Both the position numbers and the translations under genes were made by a program. This document shows, piece after piece, positions 6,321 through 15,400 of a DNA stretch of 24,578 bases. Position 1 is the stretch's first letter. Each line of letters opens with the position of its first letter. The stretch is from a virus: positions 1-24,578 of the IMG/VR virus record IMGVR_UViG_3300031513_000007, one strand, 5' to 3'. The notes beneath the pieces were generated by a model. It searched no databases and had not been told where the DNA came from. It was given only the letters and a program-made list of their open reading frames with translations.

Positions 6321-8648
6321 GTGGCTTTCCGGACGCTACACAGCAACTTCACCGCCGGTGAGCTGGCTCCGGCTGTTTGGGCGCGGGCCGACCTGCCGAA
6401 GTACGCGCAGGGCGCCAAGGAGCTGCGCAATCTACTCGTTCGCCCGCAGGGCGGCGTTACATCGCGTCCCGGGACGCAGTACGTTGCCGAGATCCCGGGG
6501 CCGCTCGACGTTCCGCTGCAGCTCATGCCATTTACGATAGCGGCCAGCGAGAGCTACGTGTTGTGCTGGGGCGATGGGCAACTGTTCATCGTACGGGATG
6601 GCGGGCTCGTTGCGAAAGCTAGCACATCGCGTACGGTGACGGTGACGACCGTAAACGGTGTCGCGCGGTGCCAATTGACCTCACACGGGTTCACGGCTAA
6701 TGCGTTGGTGTTCGTCGACCAGACTACGGACACCGGGCTCGACAGGTGCTTGTTCAGGGTCGAGTTGGACGGGCCGAATGCTTTTTGGCTGCGAACGGTT
6801 CCTGGTAACGTTCGCGCGCCTCGGCGCGATTTGCCCGACAACACGGCGCGAGTGACGGCGATCTATTCGGTAGTGTCTCCTTATCCAGCGTCGGCATTGC
6901 CTGTCGCCCTCGCGCGAGATCAAGCTACGGGTTACATTCTTCACCGCGACTACGCGGTGCGTCGACTACAGAGGCAGGCGGTCGACAATTGGATCCTGAC
7001 GGCCGAAACGTTCGGGCCGTCCATTTCGCCGCCGACCAATGTCACTGCTACCCGTGAACAGAACAACGGTAACAAGACTTACCGTTACGTTGTGTCGGCG
7101 GTGGACGGTGCTACTGGCGAAGAGAGCCTGCCGAGTGCTGAGGCGACAGTAAACAACGCTGGCTCCAACTACAAAAACCGTATTTCGTGGGATCCCGTTG
7201 CTGAAGCCGGTCGCTATATTGTCTACAAGTTCGATAACGGTGTCTTCGGTTACATTGGCGGCACCGACGGTACGTCTTTCGTCGATGACGATATTACACC
7301 TGATACTTCCGACACGCCGCAGAAGTTGGTCAACCCGTTCAACAGCGCCAACAATTATCCGGCATACGGGACGTTCTTCGAGCAGCGTCTGGTACTCGCT
7401 GGTACACGGGCGGCCGTTGGCGGTGTGTGGATGAGCCAAACGGCAACTCCGCGCAACTTCAACGTGTCGCAGCCGCTCAAAGCGAGCGACGCGATCTCGT
7501 TCCGTGTTCGCGCGAACGAGATCACCGAATTGACCGGCGTCATCCCGATGGACAAGTTGGTGTTGCTGACTGCCAGCGGTGCGTGGACCGTGCGGGGCGG
7601 GGAGCAGCAAGAGTACTTGACGCCGCGGAACGTCGTGTTGCGGCCGTTACTCACCCGTGGTGCTGCCGCTGTGCCGCCTCTGTTGATCGGTGACGTGGCG
7701 CTTTACGCTACACGTGGCGGCCGCGAACTACGAGACCTGAGCCTGACACGCGACGTGACGAGCATCGATCTGACCATTCTTGCACGGCATCTGTTCGACA
7801 ATCGTTCGATCCAGGCCATGGCCTACCAACAGTCGCCGTTCAGCGTGGTGTGGGTTGTGTTCGATGACGGTAAAGTCGCCGCGATGACCTATATACCCGA
7901 ACACCAAATCTGGGCCTGGTCGTCAATCGAATTCGGCGGAACCGACGTCTTCGTCGAGAGTGTGGCATCTGTTCCGGAGGCGCGCGGCGATGCCGTGTAC
8001 TTCTTGCTGCGACGTCGCGTGAATGGCGCTATGCGTCGTTACGTCGAGAGGTTGGTCGATCTCTGGCCGGCAGTTACCGTGCCGGCAGATGCGTCTTACG
8101 AACGTGACAGGTACGCACCCGCCGAGCTGGCTTCGTTTCTCGACTGCAGCCGACGCTACGTGTTGGCCGCTCAGACTAAAGCTATCGACGGGCTACATCA
8201 TCTCGAAGGTGAGCGTGTGGCCGTCGTGGCCGACGGCGAGGTGTTCACCAACTTGGTAGTGACCAACGGCACTATCGAGTTGCCGACCCTGGCGCGCGTG
8301 ATAGACGTGGGTTATCCTTTCATGCGGCGGCTGCGCACGCTCGACTTGGACCTCGGCTCCGTAGCCGATGTGGGGACTGTGTTGAACCGCCCGAAAACCG
8401 CGGTCGAAGTACATGTGCTCGTCGAGAACACACGAGGCTTCAAGTTGGGCTACGAAGCCAAGTCGCGTGTGCAATGGGCCGGTCAGTCTTCGCTGGCGCC
8501 GAGTAGCGATCCGATGCTCTTCAGTGGCTATGTGCGGTTGACCCCGTGGTGGGATTGGGCACCGGGCGGCAATTTGATCGTCGAGCAGCCAGCGCCTCTG
8601 CCTCTTACGATCGGCGCCGTCCTTGTCGACTGGGAGGTTGCCGCATGA
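6321..8648 (+). CDS. Tail tubular protein B / nozzle (T7 gp12-like) with a fibronectin-like insertion
   Basis: A 775-residue protein that should form the tail nozzle below the adaptor ring. The N-terminus FRTLHSNFTAGELAPAVWARAD and the RNLLVRPQGGVTSRPGTQYVAE stretch are typical of podoviral nozzle proteins. It is rich in beta strands, as expected for the propeller-like gp12 fold. Residues about 233-336 (PPTNVTATREQ through DTPQKLV) look like an inserted fibronectin type III or Ig-like domain, with the usual YRYVVSAVDGATGEES and YIVYK patterns. Later parts include FEQRLVLAGTRAAVGGVWMSQT, conserved in this family, and a C-terminal beta region. The start is a GTG at 6321, with GGAGG at 6311-6315. 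The stop overlaps the next start as ATGA. The inserted domain may bind sugars or stabilise the tail; that is inferred. Confidence 0.88.
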   Translation: MAFRTLHSNFTAGELAPAVWARADLPKYAQGAKELRNLLVRPQGGVTSRPGTQYVAEIPGPLDVPLQLMPFTIAASESYVLCWGDGQLFIVRDGGLVAKASTSRTVTVTTVNGVARCQLTSHGFTANALVFVDQTTDTGLDRCLFRVELDGPNAFWLRTVPGNVRAPRRDLPDNTARVTAIYSVVSPYPASALPVALARDQATGYILHRDYAVRRLQRQAVDNWILTAETFGPSISPPTNVTATREQNNGNKTYRYVVSAVDGATGEESLPSAEATVNNAGSNYKNRISWDPVAEAGRYIVYKFDNGVFGYIGGTDGTSFVDDDITPDTSDTPQKLVNPFNSANNYPAYGTFFEQRLVLAGTRAAVGGVWMSQTATPRNFNVSQPLKASDAISFRVRANEITELTGVIPMDKLVLLTASGAWTVRGGEQQEYLTPRNVVLRPLLTRGAAAVPPLLIGDVALYATRGGRELRDLSLTRDVTSIDLTILARHLFDNRSIQAMAYQQSPFSVVWVVFDDGKVAAMTYIPEHQIWAWSSIEFGGTDVFVESVASVPEARGDAVYFLLRRRVNGAMRRYVERLVDLWPAVTVPADASYERDRYAPAELASFLDCSRRYVLAAQTKAIDGLHHLEGERVAVVADGEVFTNLVVTNGTIELPTLARVIDVGYPFMRRLRTLDLDLGSVADVGTVLNRPKTAVEVHVLVENTRGFKLGYEAKSRVQWAGQSSLAPSSDPMLFSGYVRLTPWWDWAPGGNLIVEQPAPLPLTIGAVLVDWEVAA

Positions 8649-9118
8649 AGCCTGTCATCGTGTCTTACGATCCGTGTCTCGCAGCGTCGTTGGCCGACCG
8701 GCTGCGGGCGTCGGATCGGCAAGAGCTTGCTTTGATCGCGGGCGTCAGCCCGCGTGAGGCGGTCGAGCAAGTCGAGAGCATGCCAGGTGAGGCGTGGCTG
8801 GCGTGTGTCGATGGCCTTCCTGTGGCGGCATTCGGATGCGCGGCCGGCTGGCTGGGCCGGGTCGGTACACCGTGGTTTCTCGCGGCGCCTGAAGTCCGAC
8901 GTTATCCGGTCTCTCTGGTTCGTGTCTCGACCGGTGTTGTCGAGCGGTGGCGGCGTGCTTATCTGTTGCTGGAGAATTACTGCGCTGCCGACCATCACGT
9001 GACAGTAAACTGGCTGCGTCGTCTCGGGTTTTCGCTCGACGCGCCAGTTCGTTTGCCAGGGGGCGGTCGGGTCAGGCGTTTTTGGATGTGGGGAGGCGCG
9101 GTGTGTGCGACCCGGTGA
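8645..9118 (+). CDS. Internal virion protein A, T7 gp13-like (GNAT-fold)
   Basis: A 157-residue protein of the phage gp13 family, which has a fold like GNAT acetyltransferases. Landmarks are an acidic N-terminus (MKPVIVSYDPCLAASLADRLR), AWLACVDGLPVAAFGCAAG, GRVGTPWFLAAPEVRRYP, a long helix (VVERWRRAYLLLENYCAA) and VNWLRRLGFSLDAPVRL. In T7, gp13 is needed for the inner core but is not kept in large amounts. Catalysis is unproven for this family; the sequence shows only the fold pattern. I chose the ATG at 8645, which overlaps the previous stop as ATGA; a start at 8546 would run 103 bases into the nozzle gene. The gene position before gp14-like and two large core proteins matches the T7 order. 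Confidence 0.8.
   Translation: MKPVIVSYDPCLAASLADRLRASDRQELALIAGVSPREAVEQVESMPGEAWLACVDGLPVAAFGCAAGWLGRVGTPWFLAAPEVRRYPVSLVRVSTGVVERWRRAYLLLENYCAADHHVTVNWLRRLGFSLDAPVRLPGGGRVRRFWMWGGAVCATR
9090..9096 (+). promoter_or_regulatory. Ribosome binding site deciding the start of the gp14-like gene
   Basis: GGGGAGG lies six bases before the GTG at 9103. It supports this start rather than an ATG far upstream at 8947, which would overlap the gp13-like gene by 172 bases. Confidence 0.7.
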
Positions 9119-9666
9119 CGGCATTACTGGTCGGCAGCACGGCCACGTCGACGATTGGCGGCGTGCTCACGCTACAGTCGCAGGCGGTCGCCGCGCGTTA
9201 TCAGGCACAGGTGGCCAGAGCCAATGCGGCCTACGCTGAACAGCGTGCGTTGGATGCGATGGAGCGTGGTGCTGAGCGCGTCCAGGCGCTGCGGCGCGAG
9301 GGTGGTCAGTTGTTCGGCGCGCAAATGGCCAGCCTCGCGGCTGGCAATCTCGACCTCGGATACGGTTCACCGCTCGATGTGCTGATCGAAACCCGCACGG
9401 GCATCGAGCTGGATACGTTGCGTGAACGCCGCAACACGCTGTTGGAGGCCGAGGATTACCGCCGGCAGGGTTGGAGTTACCGCGCTGAAAGCGTGCTCTC
9501 GACGGCTACTGCGCGTAACGCGCTCCGAGCTGGGATCTACACGGCTGCGGGGCAGCTCATGACCGGGGCGTCGCGTGTCGCGCTGTATCGAGCCTCGTTG
9601 GCTGAGCCGTCGCGCACCAACGTCCCCGTGGCCCGAGTACGGCTGTTCGGGCTCGACGTGCCATGA
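9103..9666 (+). CDS. Internal virion protein B, T7 gp14-like
   Basis: A 187-residue core protein. In T7, gp14 is ejected and forms a channel in the outer membrane. The N-terminus MCDPVTALLVGSTATSTIGG is short and hydrophobic, fitting a membrane-inserting segment, and is followed by a long Ala-rich helix (RYQAQVARANAAYAEQRALD). The segment LAAGNLDLGYGSPLDVL matches the conserved gp14 family part, and further helices follow. The start is the GTG at 9103 after GGGGAGG; it overlaps the end of the gp13-like gene by 16 bases. The stop overlaps the next start as ATGA. Channel function is inferred from the family. The Met-Cys start is shared with the small protein at 1322. Confidence 0.82.
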   Translation: MCDPVTALLVGSTATSTIGGVLTLQSQAVAARYQAQVARANAAYAEQRALDAMERGAERVQALRREGGQLFGAQMASLAAGNLDLGYGSPLDVLIETRTGIELDTLRERRNTLLEAEDYRRQGWSYRAESVLSTATARNALRAGIYTAAGQLMTGASRVALYRASLAEPSRTNVPVARVRLFGLDVP

Positions 9667-12497
9667 CCCGCCAGCGCTACGTCGAACAAGTTTTCAGTCG
9701 TCCTTCGCCGCAAGAAGACTTGCGCGTGCAAGTGTCGCCGACCGCGTTCGGCGCACAGGCTGGGCAGGCATTCTTCGGTGTCGGACAAGCACTCGGCGAG
9801 GTCGCCGACGTTACGGCCCAGATCGAAGCACTCACCAACGAGACGTTGGCGCGAGAAGCGGCGATCAAGTTCAGCAAGGCCGCAGCGGAAGTGTTGCACG
9901 GCCAGGATGGCTACTTGCAGCTGACCGGTACGGCTGCGTTGGGCCGGCGTGGTGACTACCAGCGGCGCATCGATGAGCTTCGCGGTCGCTTGGCGCAGGA
10001 TCTGCCAGCTGGCGCGCGACGCGTGTACGATCGCCTGACGGAACCGCGCGCGCTCGCGTATTACGAGCATCTGGTACGCCATGAAGCCGATCAGCTGAAA
10101 GTTGCGACGAACGCCAACCTGTCCGCGGCGGTGGCCAACTCGGTAGAAGATGCCGTACGCGCGCGGGCCGACCCGGCCTTGTTCCAGTGGCACCTCGACG
10201 AAGCCTTGCAGTCGCTCGACAGGTTCGCCGAATTGAACGGTCTACCGCCCGAAGAGCGCGACTTGAAGCGTCGCGAGTTGGTGTCCAGTGCATACTTGCA
10301 GGCGATCATGGCCACTGCCGATGAACCGGGCGGGGCGCCGGCTGCGGCGACTTTGGCACGGCGCGCGGCTGATAAGTTGACTGTCGCCGACCGGCAGAAG
10401 ATGGAGCGGGTGCTGGGGCCGACTTTGCGGCGTGGCGAGGCTGCGGCGTTCTTGGAGCGTTTCGCTCGCTCGCCGTCCGTTGCTTATTATTCGGGCGGTT
10501 CGCGTGACGGTTACGCCGATGCCGTCGCGCGTCTTCTCGGCGAGCCGTTTACTTTGCCGCCTGGTTCACCGGCGATTGCCCGTGCGGTCTACGATGAGTT
10601 CGTGCGGTTGGGGCTCCCGCACGCCGTGGCTCGCGCACTGACGGCCGAGGCGTACCGCGAGAACCAGCTGAACCCGACTTACATGTTCGGTGACCACATC
10701 GATGCAAAGAACATGGCGACCAACACCGGGCTGTTTTCGTGGCAGGGCGACCGTCGCGAGCGGCTTTTGGCGTGGTTGCGCGAACGCGGACATATTGACG
10801 AGCGCGGCCGTATCAGGCCGACGCGCGATGCTCTGCGCGCGCAGGTCGAGTTTGCCGTTACCGAATTGCTCAGTCGGCCTGACGCCGATGCGTTCATGAA
10901 ACGTTTGAGCGAAGCGAAGACGGATGACGAGTTGGCCGAGTTGCTCGGCCGTGAATACATCAAGTGGGCCGTAGACGACCCGCAGTATCGCGAGCGCGGC
11001 CTGCGTGCCGTTCGTATCGGCCGTGAGCTTGTCGACATGGCCAACGACCCGGCTTTGCTCGGCGTCGACCCGACGCCCGAGAACCGTTTCTTGATCGAAC
11101 GGTTCGGCGCGTCCGAGGGAGCGGCTATGGTCACTGCCGAGCCGGGTACTCCCGTCGAGAGTGTTTTGGGCGAGGCCGAGGCCGCACGGCGCGGGCTGAC
11201 CGGGTTGACGGTCGGCTACGTGCGCCGTCGCGTGGCGGAGCTGTTCGGAGCGCCGTCGGCGCCGGTATCGAGCGGCAGGCCTTTCGACTACGCTGCGGCT
11301 GCGCGCGCCGTCGACAAAATCGAGGATCCCGAGCTCCGCCGGTTGGCGTGGGACGAGTTGGTCGCCCGCTACAAGCGTGATACGTTCGTTCGCGAGTTGG
11401 AGCGGCAAGACATGCTCGACAGCATCTGGCAACAGTTGGTTGCCGGTAAAGAAGTGAAGCTGACCGCCGCACAGCAGCTGCAATTGGGCGCCGATGGAGT
11501 TGCTGCGGTCGAGAAATTGATCGAAAAGATGCGCGAGGGGCCATCTGTTTCCGACATGCGCGTTTACACGCAACTTCACACGATGGCGCTCGAAGAGCCG
11601 GAGAAGTTCTTGCAAGTCGATTTGTTCGAGCATCTTTCCGCGGGGTCGTTGTCCAATCGAGACTATCGCGAGCTGCATGCACTGCAACTTCAACTACGAG
11701 CGAGCAAGGAAGCGCATCAACGTGAGCTGGAAGCCAATATCAAGGCTGTGGCTGCGCTGAAGCGTGTGCATGCGTTTGCGACGCAATCACTCGGGTTCGA
11801 TCCGCTCGGTACGGACAAAGATGACAAGAAGCACTTCGAGAACGCGCGCTTGTTCCAGATCGAATTCGCCAAGTTGCTTCGTGCCGAGACTTTGCGGCAA
11901 CAGCGTGAGCTGACAGAGGACGAGTTGATGCAATTGGTACAGCGATTGACTGCACCGGTGCGGACGCTGAGCGGCGAGTGGCCGGCGTATCGCGCAGAGT
12001 ACAAGCGCCGTCCTGGCGAGATCGTCGAGTTGGTGCCTCTCACGGCCGAACAACTGGGCGCGTCGGTGATCGAAGCTACGAAAGCGGCGTTGATGCATAT
12101 CGAACCCGACCCGTCGGTGAAAAAGGATGACTTCATGTCGCACGAGGCGGCCGTGCGCCATGCGAACAACCTCCGGCGTGTGCGAGAGTGGTTGGAGCGT
12201 AACCCGTCGCCTACGAAGGAGGACGCATTCGCGTTCGCGTTGGCGCTCGATATCGATCCGAGTATCGATCTGCCTGCAGGGTTGTTTACTGAGGTGCCGC
12301 CAACATCTTTGGTTCAGAAAGTCTTTAACGCAATCAAAAGTGCGGTTTCGTCTAATTCTGATGATAAGCCAAAGTATGTTTACATCGATGAGGGGGGTCA
12401 AAATGTAAAGCTGACAATCCAAGAAGGTATCGAACGTATCAAACGATACTGGATGCTGTTCTACATGAGCGTGCTGCAAGGAGGCCGAGTATGGTAG
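9663..12497 (+). CDS. Large internal virion protein with a lysozyme-like domain
   Basis: A 944-residue, mainly helical protein in the place of T7 gp15. It likely belongs to the inner core and is ejected with the DNA. Residues about 315-375 resemble the phage tail lysozyme fold: LTAEAYRENQLNP, with a likely catalytic Glu333, then GD at 343-344 and NTGLFSWQGDRRERLLAWL at 354-372. This pattern, Glu, a glycine-aspartate loop and a GLFxWxGDR stretch, matches lysozyme-like domains that open peptidoglycan. The remainder is Ala/Arg/Glu-rich helix with coiled parts near residues 640-760. The last 65 residues are coded by AT-rich DNA (47 of 120 bases are G or C at 12301-12420), unlike the rest. The start is by ATGA overlap. 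The stop overlaps the next start. The enzymatic role is inferred from motif spacing. Confidence 0.85.
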   Translation: MTRQRYVEQVFSRPSPQEDLRVQVSPTAFGAQAGQAFFGVGQALGEVADVTAQIEALTNETLAREAAIKFSKAAAEVLHGQDGYLQLTGTAALGRRGDYQRRIDELRGRLAQDLPAGARRVYDRLTEPRALAYYEHLVRHEADQLKVATNANLSAAVANSVEDAVRARADPALFQWHLDEALQSLDRFAELNGLPPEERDLKRRELVSSAYLQAIMATADEPGGAPAAATLARRAADKLTVADRQKMERVLGPTLRRGEAAAFLERFARSPSVAYYSGGSRDGYADAVARLLGEPFTLPPGSPAIARAVYDEFVRLGLPHAVARALTAEAYRENQLNPTYMFGDHIDAKNMATNTGLFSWQGDRRERLLAWLRERGHIDERGRIRPTRDALRAQVEFAVTELLSRPDADAFMKRLSEAKTDDELAELLGREYIKWAVDDPQYRERGLRAVRIGRELVDMANDPALLGVDPTPENRFLIERFGASEGAAMVTAEPGTPVESVLGEAEAARRGLTGLTVGYVRRRVAELFGAPSAPVSSGRPFDYAAAARAVDKIEDPELRRLAWDELVARYKRDTFVRELERQDMLDSIWQQLVAGKEVKLTAAQQLQLGADGVAAVEKLIEKMREGPSVSDMRVYTQLHTMALEEPEKFLQVDLFEHLSAGSLSNRDYRELHALQLQLRASKEAHQRELEANIKAVAALKRVHAFATQSLGFDPLGTDKDDKKHFENARLFQIEFAKLLRAETLRQQRELTEDELMQLVQRLTAPVRTLSGEWPAYRAEYKRRPGEIVELVPLTAEQLGASVIEATKAALMHIEPDPSVKKDDFMSHEAAVRHANNLRRVREWLERNPSPTKEDAFAFALALDIDPSIDLPAGLFTEVPPTSLVQKVFNAIKSAVSSNSDDKPKYVYIDEGGQNVKLTIQEGIERIKRYWMLFYMSVLQGGRVW
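10620..10778 (+). other. Lysozyme-like domain inside the 944-residue core protein
   Basis: Codes roughly residues 320-372. The pattern RENQLNP, then GD, then TGLFSWQGDRRERLLAWL resembles the ES-G-x-NP and GLxQWxGDR signatures of phage tail lysozymes. Glu333 is the candidate catalytic residue. Confidence 0.6.
12478..12484 (+). promoter_or_regulatory. Ribosome binding site of the giant gene
   Basis: A perfect AAGGAGG, six bases before the ATG at 12491, sits inside the end of the preceding gene. It fixes the start of the 3602-residue protein. Confidence 0.75.
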
Positions 12498-15400
12498 ATT
12501 TACTCCAACGACTGAAGGACCCGTCCGTCGACCTCTTCGAGGTTTTGCGGACGTTGGAAAAACAGCAAGCGGCCGAGGCCGAGCTCGCCGGCCGCCGTGC
12601 TGCGGCCGCTTCTGCGGTTGCGCTACCGACCCGGTTCGTCTCCGGCCTGCAGGTGGTCGATGAGTATGCCATGGCGACAGGTAACCCGCCTCCGTCCGTA
12701 CCGGTGACCCCCGAGGGCGTCGAGGCGCTGCGGTCGGCGATCGATGCTTTCCGATTGGCGGCGGCTGTCGAGCAAGCGCCAGCTACCGCACGGCTACTGG
12801 CTGCCGCGGAGCATGCGGCGTGGCTGCGACAGGACGCTGAACGCTTGGCGGCCTACGAGCGCATCATGCGCGATCCGACCGCCTGGGACAAAGCCGAAGC
12901 GTTGGTGAAGGGTGTGGGCGAGGGTTTCGTCGGCGTGTTCGGTTCTACCGCGAAAGGTATGGCCGAGGCCCGTGCGCTCGGCGGGCGGGCGCAGCTGGCT
13001 GCGGTGCGGCAAGTGCTCGACGAAACCGTTCAGGCGCTCGAAAGCGGTACACCACGCGAAGAAGTGATCAAGCAGCTGCGGCGCCCCCGTCTGTTGATGT
13101 TGACGGATCCGGTTGCACTTGAGGTTTACGGGGAGACGGTTGCCAGGGTCGAGCGCGGCGAGCCGCTCGGCGATCTGTTCGAGCGGTTGCAGAAGGCAGC
13201 CGCTGACGAAACCCGCGTTTCGGAGCAATGGCTGTACCGGATCGGCGACACGTTACAGCGTGAAGCCGCACGGGTGTTCGCTCCGCCGCCTGGTACGGAG
13301 GCCAGTGTCTGGCGCGATCTGGGCGCAGCGTTCGGTTCGTTCGGGGCGTTCGCTACTACCGGGTTGCTTACGCGCGGGTTCTTCGGCCGTACCGGCGGCC
13401 AGCTGTCGATGTACGGTGTCGCAACTGCGACCGGCATCGACGAAGCTTATCAGCGCGCGCTGGCCGCTGGGCTGTCGCCGAACGAGGCGCTCGACAAGGC
13501 GCTACAAGGCGCGCCAGCTGGGTTCATCCAGGCGCTGTCTGTCGAATTCGCATTGCGGCGGCTGTTGCCGCCGCCTGCCAGCCGCCGCGTATTGCAGCTC
13601 GCGGCCGATATCGCTGCTACAGCCGGAGGCGAAGCCATAGTCGAGACGCTCGGGGCGATCATGCAGAACATGGTCGAACGCACCTACAACCCCGAGCGAG
13701 ACCTGTTCGAGGGCACGCTTTACCAGGGCTTGGTCGCCGGCTCGGCGGCTGCATTGTTCCGGTCGCTATTCTACGCTGTCATCCCTGGCGCTCGGCGGTC
13801 GTTGTACCGCGACATAGAACGAGCCGAGGTGTCTGCCGACATGCAGCGTACGATGGAGTTGCTGAGCGCTGGGGTGTCAGGCGAAGAGCTACGCAAGAAA
13901 GCGCCTCCCCGGTTCCGCGCCTGGGCGGAGGCCGCCGCGACCGGCACGCCGGCCGAGATGGTCTACGTGTCGCCCGAGGGAGTGACGGCGCTCGCGCAGA
14001 CCGCGGGCGGTATCTCGCGCGCCATGGAGTTGCTGGCCGCGGTCGACCCGTCACTCACGGCCGAGGCGGTCCGCGAGGCGTTGGCCGAGGGCCGCGACAT
14101 CTCCATACCAATGGCCGCGTGGCTTTCCAGCGTGGTGGGCTCGGGGCTCGATACTGCCTTGATGCCGTACATTCGGCTCAACCAAGAACAGATGACCGCT
14201 GCCGAGCGCGCCCGGCTGACGCCGGAGCTCGAAGCCGAGCTGGCGGACATCCAGGCCCGCGCGGCGGCCGAAGCGCGCGGCGAGGCTGTCGAGCGCCCCG
14301 TCACTCCGGCCGAACGGCTGCGGGCCGAGGTCTACGAGACCGTGCGGCAACAGCTCGTAGGTGCTGGCCAGACGGAGAGCGTGGCGGCCGCCACGGCAGC
14401 GCAGTACGCGGCGGCCTACGGCCGGCTGGCCGAGCGCTCGACGTTGTCGCCAGAGGAATTCCTGCGCCGCTTCCCACCGGTGGCCGTGCGCGCCGAAGCG
14501 GGAGGGACGGCTGTAGGTATGCCCGAGACCGTAGCCGAGGCAATGGCCGAAATGGTGCGCCATGCACGGAGCGGCGCGCCGCTGTCTCCCGTCGGCCGTA
14601 AATTGGTCGAGTTGATCCGGCGGCTCGGCGGCGATCCGCGGACGATCTCGCTCGATGAGCTCCGCGATTTGTTGGCGTCCGCTGCCACGCGGGGCGTGGT
14701 GGCGCGCGGCGCGGCTCCCGGTTCGGTTGAGGCCGGGCGCGAGCTGACGGCCGAGGACCTCGAACGGATGCCGGTCGATGCTCTGGTAGAGGCTCTCGCA
14801 ACCACACCGGAAGGGCCGTCGGAAGCGGCGGCGCCCGTGGATGTCGAACGCGGTCCCTTGCCGCAAGACGGTGCCTTGGCCCAAGCCGCCGAGGTCGCTG
14901 GCGAATTCACTACGCTGCCGGATCGCCCGCAGCTGCCGGTTCGAGTGCGCGACGGCTTGGCGCCGCTGTATCATTGGAGCCACCTGCGGCTCAAGGTCAT
15001 CGACCCGGCGCGAGCTGGCACTGGCCCGCTGCGCGGCGCGGAGCGTTTCCGCGGAGGACCGTCCAAGAGCTTCTTCGGATTGAATGTCGATGATCCGCGC
15101 ATCGGCTATCGGCCGGAGCGCGGGCTCGGCCCATACATGCACGTGGTAGCAGTCGACCCGCGTAAGTTGTATCCGTGGTACGAGGACCCTGACAGCATCA
15201 AGGCTTCGAAGTTGTACCCGTGGCGCGATGAAATCGCAGCCACGAAGCAGCGGCCGCCTGTGACGACAGAAGAGCTGGTTGCGAAGTACGAGGAGTTGAT
15301 CAAGGAGGCAGGCTATCTCGGCTACTACATCACCAATGACGGCCAAGGTTCCGCGCCGCTCGGTACCGTTGCTGCGTTGTTCTATCCCGTGCCTGTCGAG

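Noticed and set aside
8546-9118. Longer gp13-like protein starting at 8546
   Set aside because: Would overlap the nozzle gene by 103 bases; the ATG at 8645 gives the usual ATGA overlap and family length.
8947-9666. Longer gp14-like protein starting at 8947
   Set aside because: GTG at 9103 has a GGGGAGG site and gives the family-typical Met-Cys N-terminus.
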